A stretch of 64,000 nucleotides of DNA, from NCBI GenBank assembly GCA_963798775.1, contig CAWCUK010000001.1, positions 248,001-312,000 on the forward strand, read 5' to 3'. The notes beneath the pieces are model-generated. The model had not been told where the DNA came from and did no database searches. It worked only from the letters and a program-made list of their open reading frames with translations. The stretch comes from CAWCUK01 sp963798775. Its GTDB lineage: Bacteria > Bacteroidota > Ignavibacteria > Ignavibacteriales > Ignavibacteriaceae. Shown here piece after piece: positions 55,001 to 62,940 of this stretch (position 1 is its first letter; each line of letters opens with the position of its first letter). Both the position numbers and the translations under genes were made by a program.

Positions 55001-55887
55001 ACAATCCGAAAAACAGCCAGATAAGCGGCGAAAATAAATAATCTAAATATTCTGGATTTTATCGCATTAAATTCTTTTCTAAAACCGAAAGCCAAAATAA
55101 AAAATCCAAGTGCCGCCAGTATAGATTGAAACTGCGCGGATTCATAATACAAACTTGAAACAGAAGTATTTAGCGCAGGTTTTATGAAAGTAATCATTCC
55201 AATTTTATTCTTTTTATTATTCAGAATTTCAAAGGAATATTTTCTGCCGTTATTTTGAGGCTGTTCAAAGGGATTATAAGTAATTTCAAATTGTGTATAA
55301 AATTTATCGGAAAGAGATTTTGTAAAGCTTAATTGATGGTAATATCTGTTTTGCAGCTCATATTTTTTTTCAATCGGCAGGCTTACAATAAAATAAAATC
55401 TATCATTCTCAACATTAAAAGTTTGAATAATTGTAACATATACAACCAAATCAGAAGTATAAAAATGAACTTCTCCCAAAGGATAACTTAACGGAAAAAC
55501 TTCTTCCTGAGGAATCGCTATTTTTTTATTCCACGCAAATATTCTTCCGTTGGGCGCTAAAACTTCTACAGAATAACTATCATATTCATGGGAGTTTATC
55601 ATTTGAATTAAAGAACCGTATGAAACATTACCGGGACTTAATGTCTTCGCTAATTTCTTTTTCAAATTATCAGAAACTGAAATTAATTCATTTTCTTTAT
55701 TATCATAAAGCTGAGTTGCCGATTTTTCAATTTCATTAATTTTAACGGTTAATTCATCAGGCCAATGCTTTTCAACATGTTCAACTAAAAGAGGAGTTAA
55801 AACACCCGAAATTAAAATAAGTATTAAAATAAAAAAGACGATAGCAAAATATTTCCTATCGCCTTTAAAGTTGAAAAGAGATTTCAT
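52057..55887 (-). CDS. Very large NtrY-like sensor histidine kinase
   Basis: A 1,276-residue inner-membrane kinase. After a first helix (about 13-31) and a 200-residue extracytoplasmic domain come about eight helices (250-525), a second extracytoplasmic sensor region (530-775), two helices (780-830), a third sensor loop, a last helix (975-995), a HAMP domain (about 995-1050), then the kinase core: HEIKNPLTPMKL (phosphorylated His at about 1072), LINLIRNAIQANA, DNGNGIPEKF and GMGLGLKLAKRF. The HEIKNPLTP box is the NtrY type. No response regulator gene is adjacent. The helicase gene follows after 12 bp. Confidence 0.9.
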   Translation of the reverse strand: MKSLFNFKGDRKYFAIVFFILILILISGVLTPLLVEHVEKHWPDELTVKINEIEKSATQLYDNKENELISVSDNLKKKLAKTLSPGNVSYGSLIQMINSHEYDSYSVEVLAPNGRIFAWNKKIAIPQEEVFPLSYPLGEVHFYTSDLVVYVTIIQTFNVENDRFYFIVSLPIEKKYELQNRYYHQLSFTKSLSDKFYTQFEITYNPFEQPQNNGRKYSFEILNNKKNKIGMITFIKPALNTSVSSLYYESAQFQSILAALGFFILAFGFRKEFNAIKSRIFRLFIFAAYLAVFRIVIYSVGFPSNILTGPLVNPAYFSSAFAGGLVKSPIEFFLTIIATLIISIMAFRYVLDFMKSRRLKLKKNYFVSIALILPLAAAFLLTMRGLNASIKSVIFDSTLRYFKEPKIIPDFPAMMMNLNVLMLGLAIILLLSVFVLLIISFYPQKNARNFNIFFTALFLVFELSGYFFITKQHLPLITPVFSFIFIMLIFLLCFQICRSKGNIVYNYIYATLIASVITVSLMNHFNSQLEKESLKTTALEINRPNDNLLKFLINETLQNAKKSDDVINAFTRYGTNYDAVAFIIWSHSALQKESINSSINIYDKNRKLLGRFTVGIGENLDTSLNVRDFEGEQFKVFEIDSSENSGKRFFKGIMPIEERENILGYVTASISFDLQTLGGNNIPNFLESKKNIINSIINTRQLKIFEFDDSKLTNVYGNIYPSRDQVKPILNAKFDDNNEAWITISLNGVNYLTYLLKSETNNQNKITSVSLREKQFSWNLFNFFKIFIIHSVFIIILFLFLFSFNLKTFKYSFRTQLLIAFLIISILPVIILAIYNRQIVEQRSSAAIFNELNERSEYIVNHVQTQLQKDKNKNVVEAFENAGRELDISFSVYENTGLIYTSRSQFYDAKLFQQRLNSEVYYSMNYLSYREYLTKEQIEDFVYDSFYKRVIINDKSIIIGVNDAFNKVRLTYSTMDVDVFLFGVYSFAAIIIIILSTLLANKISSPIHRLTKATEAVAHGDLDVELFHKERGELRDLLDRFNLMTRELRKNQAELAELERENAWKEMAKQVAHEIKNPLTPMKLAVQQLVASYKDKSKNFDIIFEKVSTTILNQIENLSLIASEFSRFARMPNFKLEEVEVVNVVNDTANLFVDENIKINVIPSINSAFVEADESQLRRVLINLIRNAIQANATFVSLNITEENGKIGILIQDNGNGIPEKFIDRIFDSNFTTKEKGMGLGLKLAKRFIEGINGKMFLVESSANGTLFKIEIPQKA

Positions 55888-55891
55888 AAAG

Positions 55892-56350
55892 TTAGTTAAT
55901 AGTAATCTGAGTTATTTTCCAACTTCCGCCCATATTCTTAAGCGAAATATAAACCTGAGCCGCATCTCGTTTTCCCCTGAATTCGTAACCATAAACTCCG
56001 GTTGCGTAGGGATTGTTTTCATCCGGCTGAATATTATTTAATTTAAATGATGTTACTCTATAAATCTTGAAAAAATCTTCTAAAACATAATATGCTTGAT
56101 TTGAGCTGTAATAACCGCTTATTCCGTTTGATAAACTAAAATAAGTTTGAGGACTTAAAAGATTTGCAACCACAGAAACATCATTCCCCAAAATAGCATT
56201 TTCTATTTGATTAAAAACAACATAAACAGATTGTTTCTGATCTTTATTTTTTAATTTACTATGAAGACGGTTTTGCTGAGCAAAATTAATACCCGAAAAA
56301 AAGGATAGAAATACAACGACTATTAATATTTGTAAAAAGTTTAACTTCAT
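55892..56350 (-). CDS. DUF4783 secreted protein
   Basis: A 152-residue exported protein with a signal peptide (1-24, cleavage near INFAQQ) and an NTF2-like DUF4783 domain (FNQIENAILGNDVSVVANLLS to GGSWKITQITIN). The ATG is taken seven codons inside the frame, since the longer form starts with TTG and lacks a ribosome binding site. It sits four bases upstream of the large sensor kinase gene. A periplasmic partner for that kinase is possible but unproven. Confidence 0.78.
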   Translation of the reverse strand: MKLNFLQILIVVVFLSFFSGINFAQQNRLHSKLKNKDQKQSVYVVFNQIENAILGNDVSVVANLLSPQTYFSLSNGISGYYSSNQAYYVLEDFFKIYRVTSFKLNNIQPDENNPYATGVYGYEFRGKRDAAQVYISLKNMGGSWKITQITIN

Positions 56351-56441
56351 ATCTTTATGAAATTTAATCAATAATTTTTTCGAAATCTATAGACATAAAA
56401 TCTAATCACACATATAGTTACTAATTACTTTTTTAAACATA

Positions 56442-56473
56442 CAAAATGCCGCTTCTGACGAAAGCAGCATTTT
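56442..56473 (-). terminator. Terminator of the FnIII lipoprotein gene
   Basis: AAAATGC-x-GCTT pairs with AAGC-x-GCATTTT around a seven-base loop, with one mismatch. It lies 19 bases past the lipoprotein stop. The minus-strand side ends in TTTTG, so it is a short-tail terminator. Confidence 0.6.
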
Positions 56474-56491
56474 AATTATTTAATTAATTTT

Positions 56492-57310
56492 TTATCTCTC
56501 AAAAGAACGAGTTAATACTCTTTCTTCCGTTTGAATTGTCTTTGGTTTTAATTGAACATTTCCCGGAATTAACTGATACGCCCAATCAAAAACAATTCTA
56601 TCACGGGTAATAGATTTTACTCTTATTTTTGCAAAATGATTATCAACAGTCCAAACCACATAAGTATGCCCCACTATTGCGTAAGCGTCTTTAGTAGAAG
56701 ACCAGCCGGAATTAGGAGCATAAGGTACATCATAAATATCATTTGTCGGGCCCATATCTTTTATATCTGTATCATTCCAAACATCCAAGTAAAAAGTTCC
56801 TTTATAATTTTCAAAGAAAAAATCGGATGCTTTTGAATCATACGGAACGATGGAATTAGAACTGAAAGAATACCCGGAATTATCTGGAAAAACTAAATAA
56901 TCAAAAACCGATTGATTATAACCTTCGGGACGAGGAGTCGCGTTAACATTTTCAAAACTTAATTCACTTTCATTGCCGTTATAATCATAGGCGGCCACTG
57001 CATAATAGTATGTATTTCCGTTATGCGCATCGTAATCAATAAAATAATTATCTTCGGTTGATCCAATTAAATTATATTTTCCATCGTAAGAATAACTGTA
57101 ATAAACATTGTAACCGGCAACATCATTTTCTGAATTGTGATACCATGAAATGTCGACTCTATTATCGCCATTGTATATAACAACACCGTTTGGAGGTGCC
57201 GGAGGTTGATCATCTCTATTATAATTATAATAATAGGGTTCATTAATTTTACATGCGTTAAAGGCAAAAATTAAAATGACAGCTGTTGTATATAATAAAT
57301 ACTTTTTCAT
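56492..57310 (-). CDS. Fibronectin type III lipoprotein
   Basis: A 272-residue lipoprotein (lipobox NAC, Cys20). Residues about 37-128 form one fibronectin type III domain (PAPPNGVVIYNGDNRVDISW, VAGYNVYYSYS, YYYAVAAYDYNGNES). The C-terminal 140 residues are beta-rich and unassigned. GAGGG lies nine bases before the ATG. It is monocistronic between its own terminator and a sigma-54-like promoter at 57347-57363, so it may be induced under particular conditions. Confidence 0.8.
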   Translation of the reverse strand: MKKYLLYTTAVILIFAFNACKINEPYYYNYNRDDQPPAPPNGVVIYNGDNRVDISWYHNSENDVAGYNVYYSYSYDGKYNLIGSTEDNYFIDYDAHNGNTYYYAVAAYDYNGNESELSFENVNATPRPEGYNQSVFDYLVFPDNSGYSFSSNSIVPYDSKASDFFFENYKGTFYLDVWNDTDIKDMGPTNDIYDVPYAPNSGWSSTKDAYAIVGHTYVVWTVDNHFAKIRVKSITRDRIVFDWAYQLIPGNVQLKPKTIQTEERVLTRSFER

Positions 57311-57346
57311 TGTAGTTTCCCTCGTAATGTTCGTAATGAAGGAAAC

Positions 57347-57363
57347 CCAAATAAAGTGCCAAA
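57347..57363 (-). promoter_or_regulatory. Probable sigma-54 promoter of the FnIII lipoprotein gene
   Basis: On the minus strand TTTGGCAC, five bases (TTTAT), then TTGG. The -24 element is perfect and the spacing correct; the -12 element has G instead of C at its last position. The predicted start of transcription is about 25 bases before the ATG, with GAGGG between. Confidence 0.55.
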
Positions 57364-57448
57364 TATATGTTTAGAATTTCGAAAGATTTAAGCATTATGT
57401 AAATGCAACTGTACTTTTTAATGCACTATCTGTATAGAATATTGGAAC

Positions 57449-58741
57449 TTATATTTCTATAAACTCATTCTTATAATACATCTGATTATTATTTATAACA
57501 CCAACAGCACGGCCGGTGAGCAGTTTCTTATTGAACGGAGAATTTCTTGATTTGCTCAGAAAATTATTAATATCCACAGTCCAAATTTCGTCCGGATCCA
57601 GTATGGTTAAATTTGCTTTTTCGCCTGCGGAAAATTCCGGGATCGGAATATTTAAAATTTTCCGGGGATTTATTGACATTTTATAAATAAGTTCTTCCAA
57701 AGAAAGAATTTTTTTATGGTAAAGTTCGGTAAGTGCAATTCCAATCTGTGTTTCAAGTCCCAGAATTCCGTTTGGAGCAAATTCAAATTCTTCTTCTTTT
57801 TCTTCACGTGAATGAGGCGCATGATCGCTGGCAATACAATCGATTGTACCGTCTTTTAATCCTTCTATAATAGCTTCTATGTCTTCCCTAGTTCGCAAGG
57901 GAGGATTCATTTTAGTATTTGTATCATAAGTTTTTACTGCGTCATCGGTTAAAACAAAATGATGTGGAGTTACCTCCGATGTTACTTGAATTCCCTTCCT
58001 CTTTGCTTCACGCACCATTTGCACTGAATTTTTAGTGCTCATATGGGCAATATGAATTTTTCCGCCGGTGTATTCGGCCATTAAAATATCACGGTTTACA
58101 ATAATATCTTCGGCAACAGAGGGAATAGGAGGAAGTCCGAGTAGGGTTGAATTAATACTTTCATTCATCGCACCGCCGGCTAAAGATTCATCTTCACAAT
58201 GCTCAATTACGGGAAGTTTATACATTTTTGAATATTCTAATACTCTTTTTAAAATAGCAGCCGTTTTAATAGCGACACCATCATCTGAAAAACCGACTGC
58301 GCCGGCTTCATGAAGTTCAGCCATCGGTGAAATTATTTCTCCCTTTCTAGCAATTGTTGCGGCACCTATCGGAAAGACATCAACAAGATGACCTTTTGCT
58401 TGTTTTTTAATAAATGAAATAACTTCCGCCGAATCTATTGCAGGTTCAGTATTTGGCATGCATGCAACAGCAGTAAATCCTCCGTTTGCCGCGCTATTAC
58501 AGCCGGTTTCTACTGTTTCTTCATCTTCCCTTCCGGGTTCTCTTAAATGAACATGCATATCAAAAAAGCCGGGAACTATATATTTACCCGATAGATCAAA
58601 TTCTCGTGCGGTTTGTAAATCGGTCTCAGTAATAGTTCCTATTTTAGAAATACTGCCATTTTCCAAAACAAGATTTGTACTATTTTCAGATAAATTTTGC
58701 TCAGGATTTAGAATATTTACATTTCTTAAGATAATTTTCAT
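57449..58741 (-). CDS. pyrC: Dihydroorotase (type I)
   Basis: A 430-residue amidohydrolase that closes carbamoyl-aspartate to dihydroorotate, step three of pyrimidine synthesis. Metal-site motifs are present: DMHVHLREPGREDEE, PVIEHCEDESL, IHIAHMSTKNS and IASDHAPHS. The length matches type I enzymes, and it follows pyrB by 13 bp as expected for enzymes that can associate. It is the last gene of the pyrR-pyrB-pyrC operon. Confidence 0.95.
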   Translation of the reverse strand: MKIILRNVNILNPEQNLSENSTNLVLENGSISKIGTITETDLQTAREFDLSGKYIVPGFFDMHVHLREPGREDEETVETGCNSAANGGFTAVACMPNTEPAIDSAEVISFIKKQAKGHLVDVFPIGAATIARKGEIISPMAELHEAGAVGFSDDGVAIKTAAILKRVLEYSKMYKLPVIEHCEDESLAGGAMNESINSTLLGLPPIPSVAEDIIVNRDILMAEYTGGKIHIAHMSTKNSVQMVREAKRKGIQVTSEVTPHHFVLTDDAVKTYDTNTKMNPPLRTREDIEAIIEGLKDGTIDCIASDHAPHSREEKEEEFEFAPNGILGLETQIGIALTELYHKKILSLEELIYKMSINPRKILNIPIPEFSAGEKANLTILDPDEIWTVDINNFLSKSRNSPFNKKLLTGRAVGVINNNQMYYKNEFIEI

Positions 58742-58754
58742 TATAAAATCTTTC

Positions 58755-59675
58755 CTAATTTTGAGTTCCTAATAAATATAAAACCGCCATTCTTATGGCC
58801 ACGCCGTTAGTTACTTGCTTTAAAATAATCTGCTGTAATCCGTCGGCAACTTCAGAGGATAATTCAACGCCTCTATTAATAGGTCCCGGATGAAGTATTA
58901 AAATATCCCGATTGTTTTTATTTAATCTATCTTGTGTAATACCAAAATATTTTGTGTATTCCCGGATGGACGGGAAATATTCTCGAGCTTTTCTTTCAAG
59001 TTGTATTCGAAGGACATTTAACACATCATTTTCTTTTATAGCTTCATCAATCTTATAAAAAACTTTTACACCTAAATCTTCAATAAATCGGGGAATCATG
59101 GTAGAAGGGCCGCAAACGGAAACTTCGGCACCCATTGTTTTTAATCCGAAAATATTTGAAAGAGCAACTCTGCTATGAGCAACATCGCCGACAATACAAA
59201 CTCTTAATCCCGCAATTTTTCCTAATTTTTCTTTAATTGAGAACATATCCAATAAAGCTTGTGTGGGATGTTCATGGATACCATCTCCCGCGTTAATAAC
59301 ATTAGCATTTGATATTTTCGAGAGAAAATGGGGTGTACCGGCAGCAGAATGACGTATAACAATCATATCTACTTTCATGGCCTCAATATTTTTGATTGTA
59401 TCTTTAAAGGTTTCACCTTTACTCACACTACTAGTTGAAACAGAAAAATTTATTGTATCTGCGGAAAGTCTTTTTTCCGCTAATTCAAAAGACATCCTGG
59501 TTCGAGTAGAATTTTCATAAAAGAGATTTACAATAGTTTTTCCTTGCAGTGTCGGAACACGTTTAATCGGTCTTTCTAAAACTTCACGGAAAGTAAGAGC
59601 AGTTTCTAAAATTAATTGAATATCCTCTTTGGGGAAATCTTTTAAACCTAGTAAATGTTTGTTTGAAAGTGGCAT
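58755..59675 (-). CDS. pyrB: Aspartate carbamoyltransferase, catalytic chain
   Basis: A 306-residue transferase that makes N-carbamoyl-aspartate, step two of pyrimidine synthesis. The carbamoyl-phosphate site STRTRMSFELA and the HPTQALLDMFSI, VGDVAHSRVALSN and HPGPINRGVE blocks are intact. No pyrI regulatory chain gene was found nearby. It begins 16 bp after pyrR. Confidence 0.96.
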   Translation of the reverse strand: MPLSNKHLLGLKDFPKEDIQLILETALTFREVLERPIKRVPTLQGKTIVNLFYENSTRTRMSFELAEKRLSADTINFSVSTSSVSKGETFKDTIKNIEAMKVDMIVIRHSAAGTPHFLSKISNANVINAGDGIHEHPTQALLDMFSIKEKLGKIAGLRVCIVGDVAHSRVALSNIFGLKTMGAEVSVCGPSTMIPRFIEDLGVKVFYKIDEAIKENDVLNVLRIQLERKAREYFPSIREYTKYFGITQDRLNKNNRDILILHPGPINRGVELSSEVADGLQQIILKQVTNGVAIRMAVLYLLGTQN

Positions 59676-59691
59676 AAATCTTCTTTATATA

Positions 59692-60237
59692 TTATAACTT
59701 TTTAGTATCAATTAAATAAATGGCATCTTCGCCGTCAATTTCCAGCATTTTAACTTTTACTTCTTCATTTATTGATGTCGGAATATTTTTTCCTACATAA
59801 TCAGCGCGAATTGGTAATTCCCTGTGACCTCTGTCCACAAGCACAAAAAGTTGTATAGTATTCGGCCTTCCCAAATCCATTAACGCATTCATAGCAGAAC
59901 GGACTGTACGGCCGGTATATAAAACATCGTCTATGAGGATTATATCTTTTTCATTAATATCAAAAGTAATATTGGAAAGCGAAACCTCCGGCTGTTTTAA
60001 GCGGGTTCTAAAGTCATCACGATAAAGAGTAACATCCAGAACACCAAGCGGGAGTTCAATTTCTTCTATTTCTTTAATTTTTGAAAAAATTCTATTTGCT
60101 AAAAATTCGCCTCTAGTGCGCATTCCCATTAACACAAGAGTATTAGTGCCTCTATTTTTTTCAATTATCTCGTGGGCTATTCTTGTAATAATTCTATTTA
60201 AACCAACTTCATCAACTAATTTTGCTTTTATGTTCAT
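59692..60237 (-). CDS. pyrR: Bifunctional pyr operon regulator / uracil phosphoribosyltransferase
   Basis: A 181-residue PyrR: an RNA-binding regulator of pyrimidine genes that can also convert uracil and PRPP to UMP. The PRPP loop IILIDDVLYTGRTVRSAMNAL and the RGEFLANRI and DVTLYRDDF blocks are typical. It is the first gene of pyrR-pyrB-pyrC. Its leader holds a PyrR-binding-loop-like motif and a hairpin over the ribosome binding site, which suggests feedback on its own translation. Confidence 0.94.
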   Translation of the reverse strand: MNIKAKLVDEVGLNRIITRIAHEIIEKNRGTNTLVLMGMRTRGEFLANRIFSKIKEIEEIELPLGVLDVTLYRDDFRTRLKQPEVSLSNITFDINEKDIILIDDVLYTGRTVRSAMNALMDLGRPNTIQLFVLVDRGHRELPIRADYVGKNIPTSINEEVKVKMLEIDGEDAIYLIDTKKL

Positions 60238-60247
60238 ATACCAAAAA

Positions 60248-60280
60248 ACCTCCTTAGCTTAAAAATAAAGCCGTGGAGGT
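60248..60280 (-). promoter_or_regulatory. Hairpin sequestering the pyrR ribosome binding site
   Basis: In the transcript ACCTCC (60280-60275) pairs with GGAGGT (60253-60248), and inside it GGCTT pairs with AAGCT around a seven-base loop. The 3' arm is the pyrR Shine-Dalgarno sequence, 11 bases before the ATG. Formation would block ribosome entry. Confidence 0.6.
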
Positions 60281-60309
60281 GTTCCTATTTTTTATATTTT
60301 ATTTTCATT

Positions 60310-60334
60310 CCTTTTCCATCTCTCGGATAGATTT
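60310..60334 (-). promoter_or_regulatory. PyrR-binding-loop-like motif in the pyrR leader
   Basis: On the minus strand the leader reads AAAUCUAUCC, GAGAGAUGG, AAAAGG. This resembles the conserved PyrR binding loop of Firmicutes (UCC-x-GAGAGGCU followed by AAGG). UCC can pair with GGA on the 3' side. The likeness is from memory of the consensus. Confidence 0.45.
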
Positions 60335-60400
60335 AAAGGTTGTTCAATTATTTATGTAAATCTAAAATTAATTATGCATAAAGTAAACAGATTTTATTTA

Positions 60401-60433
60401 AAATAAAAAAGGGATCTCAAAAATTGAGATCCC
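60401..60433 (-). terminator. Terminator of the ompA-like gene
   Basis: A perfect ten-pair stem, GGGATCTCAA with its complement, around a three-base loop (60411-60433). On the minus strand it is followed by TTTTTTATTTT. It lies 23 bases past the stop. Confidence 0.93.
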
Positions 60434-60455
60434 TAAAACAAATTAGAATCTTTTA

Positions 60456-61595
60456 CTATTTATTTTTTACTTGAAATTCAATTCTTCTGTTTAATGCTCT
60501 GCCGTCAGCAGTTTTATTATCCATAATTGGTTTAGATTCTCCGTAGCCGACAGTTTTTAATCTGCTGGCATCAACGCCTTTAGCAACTAAGAAATTTTTA
60601 ACCGTTTCAGCTCTGCGTTCAGATAACTTTTGGTTATATTTTTCAGAACCGATATTATCGGTATATCCTTGAATTTCCACTTGCGAATCAGGATGAGTTA
60701 ATAAAAGCTCGGCAGCATTGTAAAGGATTGGATAAGATTCAGGTCTTAAAGTTGCTTTATTAAAATCAAAGTTAACACCTATTAAAACCCAATTTTCTTC
60801 TTGACCGCTCTTAACTTGTGATTGGTATTTCTTTACGATGTTTTCTATTCTGTTGTAATCAACTTCAGTCGGTTCAGCTTGATATTTTTTAACTATATCT
60901 TCAATTCTACTATAGTCAACTTTGCCTATACCTTCATACATATCGCAAAGGTTTGATTTTTCGCCGTAACCGAAGTAGTATAAAAATCCTAAATCAAAAT
61001 TCATATACGCATCGGTTAAACCACCAAGAATACCGCCGTTAGCCGTTCCGCCAGTTCCATCAAAGTGGCCGCTTGCAACAGTATGATAACCTAACTCAGT
61101 CTTAAGTTTCCAGTTTTCGCCGATTCTCCACTCGGAACCAAAATTCAAATTCATTTGATAATCTAAAAATGATTTATTGTATTGATTTTGGGGAGAATTT
61201 TTAATTGTATTTGAAAATAAACCAACACCAACACCTAAATAAGGTGAAATGGGCTCACACGGGACAAAATAATATATTAAATCGAAATTACCGGCAATTG
61301 AATTATTCTCAATTTTTGCGGCACCGCTAAAACCTTGGAAATGGAGATAATTTCCTAATAAACGTAAACCGATATGTTCGGAAAAGTTTTTTTGAATTGA
61401 TAAAAAGCCGCCGTACCCGGCTTCATCTTGAACAGTTACACTTGTGCTGATGTAACGCGGGTAAGTACCACCGAATCCAAAACTCCAGCTATCTTTTGCC
61501 AACCAGCCGTATTTGGATGAAGAAGATTGCGCAAAAATACTACTTGAAAGCAGTAAAAATGCAACTCCGAAAAATAATACTAAAGATTTCTTCAT
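60456..61595 (-). CDS. OmpA-family outer-membrane protein with duplicated linker
   Basis: A 379-residue protein: signal peptide (1-22), an eight-stranded-type barrel (about 30-205), a linker, and a C-terminal OmpA peptidoglycan-binding domain (about 265-379; VQIQGYTDNIGSEKYNQKLSERRAE and LNRRIEF). The linker carries a near-perfect tandem copy, VDYSRIEDIVKKYQ and VDYNRIENIVKKYQ. It should tie the outer membrane to the cell wall. GAGGGAAG precedes the ATG. It is a single-gene unit with a strong terminator, consistent with an abundant product. Confidence 0.92.
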   Translation of the reverse strand: MKKSLVLFFGVAFLLLSSSIFAQSSSSKYGWLAKDSWSFGFGGTYPRYISTSVTVQDEAGYGGFLSIQKNFSEHIGLRLLGNYLHFQGFSGAAKIENNSIAGNFDLIYYFVPCEPISPYLGVGVGLFSNTIKNSPQNQYNKSFLDYQMNLNFGSEWRIGENWKLKTELGYHTVASGHFDGTGGTANGGILGGLTDAYMNFDLGFLYYFGYGEKSNLCDMYEGIGKVDYSRIEDIVKKYQAEPTEVDYNRIENIVKKYQSQVKSGQEENWVLIGVNFDFNKATLRPESYPILYNAAELLLTHPDSQVEIQGYTDNIGSEKYNQKLSERRAETVKNFLVAKGVDASRLKTVGYGESKPIMDNKTADGRALNRRIEFQVKNK

Positions 61596-61872
61596 ATTGC
61601 TTCCCTCACTATATTTTGTAATTTATGTTTATCTCAAAAATGCTATAGTTATAAACTCTACCTAAAGAAATAACTTATTAGTTCTGCTTAAAATGTTTAA
61701 TGATAAGATATTATAAATAAAATATAAAAACAATAATTATTATAATAATTTGACTGTTATCATGATAATATAATTTCTTTATATGATTGGATATTAAAAT
61801 TAAACAACTTATTTTTGTTACATTATTATAGTCAATTAAATAAAATATAAAATATTGACTATCACAATTCTT

Positions 61873-61947
61873 CGGGGTGTAGCGCAGCCCGGTTAGCGCG
61901 CTTCGTTCGGGACGAAGAGGTCGGGAGTTCGAATCTCCCCACCCCGA
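61873..61947 (+). tRNA. tRNA-Pro(CGG)
   Basis: A full cloverleaf of 75 bases: acceptor CGGGGTG/CACCCCG, D arm GCGC/GCGC, anticodon stem CTTCG/CGAAG with loop TTCGGGA (anticodon CGG), T arm GGGAG-TTCGAAT-CTCCC and discriminator A. CCA is not encoded. Confidence 0.96.
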
Positions 61948-61995
61948 CTTTTCCAATCTTTTTCAATTTGAAATAAATAAAAAAAGGATTTTACA

Positions 61996-62493
61996 ATGGC
62001 TCAAAATCATTCTTTTGATATTGTTTCCGAAGTTGATCTGCAGGAAGTAGATAATGCGGTAAATCAAGCAATTAAAGAAATTACTCAAAGGTATGATTTA
62101 AAAGATTCTAATACAGAAATAGAATTGAACAAGAAGGATAAAATAATTACGATTAATACAAAGGATGATTATTCTCTAAATGCCGGTATAGATATTCTTC
62201 AAACTAAATTTATTAGAAGAGGATTATCTATAAAAGCTCTTAAATTAAATGAGCCTGAACAAGCTTCCGGCGGAAGATTAAAACAAAAAATTGATCTTCA
62301 AAGCGGAATATCAAAAGAAAACGCTAAAAAGATTACCGCTTTAATTAAAGCAGCAAAATTAAAAGTAAACGCACAAATTCAAGATGAACAAGTACGAGTG
62401 CAGGCCACTAAAATTGATGAGTTACAGGCGGTAATTCAATTAGTTAAGGATGCTGATTTAGATTTTCCCACACAATTTGTTAATATGAAGTAG
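61996..62493 (+). CDS. yajQ: YajQ-family nucleotide-binding protein
   Basis: A 165-residue YajQ protein. It opens MAQNHSFDIVSEVDLQEVDNAVNQA, has RYDLKDS, and continues with a repeated ferredoxin-like pair of domains ending DLDFPTQFVNMK. Family members bind cyclic di-GMP or nucleic acid in some bacteria and act with transcription factors. AGGA precedes the ATG. It follows tRNA-Pro by 48 bases and may be read through from it. Confidence 0.94.
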   Translation: MAQNHSFDIVSEVDLQEVDNAVNQAIKEITQRYDLKDSNTEIELNKKDKIITINTKDDYSLNAGIDILQTKFIRRGLSIKALKLNEPEQASGGRLKQKIDLQSGISKENAKKITALIKAAKLKVNAQIQDEQVRVQATKIDELQAVIQLVKDADLDFPTQFVNMK

Positions 62494-62505
62494 GCAAAAT
62501 TGGAA

Positions 62506-62931
62506 TTATTTTTTATTTCTATTTGTGTACATTTTTACCCATTCCAAATCATGAAGTAATTCACTCAACTCCAGCAAACCTTGCGAAGATAGTTCCAGAA
62601 AATTCTGATTAAAATATTGTTGAACTTCTACATCACTTTCAGCAAGAATTTCTTTTATCTGCTCAACAACCTTTTCCATATTCGAAGTAAAATCTTTTTT
62701 AATTGTATCCAAATTTTGAATATCAGTTTTTCCCGCGCTGCTTTTTAGTACACGCAATAATCCTTGTACATATTTTGCCGAAAAAGTAAGTTCGCCAAAT
62801 AGTTTTTCTTTATCCCTCTTTAAAGCTTCTTCATAAAGACGAATTAACGCGGCTTTTTTATTCAGTTTTATTTGTGAAAAATCTTCAACTTCGTTTATAA
62901 AATTTTGTGCTTTTACAAAAATATCCGACAT
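62506..62931 (-). CDS. Conserved-looking hypothetical helical protein
   Basis: A 141-residue, mostly helical, charged cytoplasmic protein without membrane segments or cysteines. No family is recognised. AAGGGATTT precedes the ATG, and it starts nine bases after the O-methyltransferase stop, so it is very likely translated as the second gene of that pair. Function unknown. Confidence 0.7.
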   Translation of the reverse strand: MSDIFVKAQNFINEVEDFSQIKLNKKAALIRLYEEALKRDKEKLFGELTFSAKYVQGLLRVLKSSAGKTDIQNLDTIKKDFTSNMEKVVEQIKEILAESDVEVQQYFNQNFLELSSQGLLELSELLHDLEWVKMYTNRNKK

Positions 62932-62940
62932 AAATCCCTT

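Noticed and set aside
61711..61956. 81-codon minus-strand frame across tRNA-Pro
   Set aside because: Its first half is the antisense of the tRNA, a well-known source of spurious annotations, and the rest translates AT-rich spacer.
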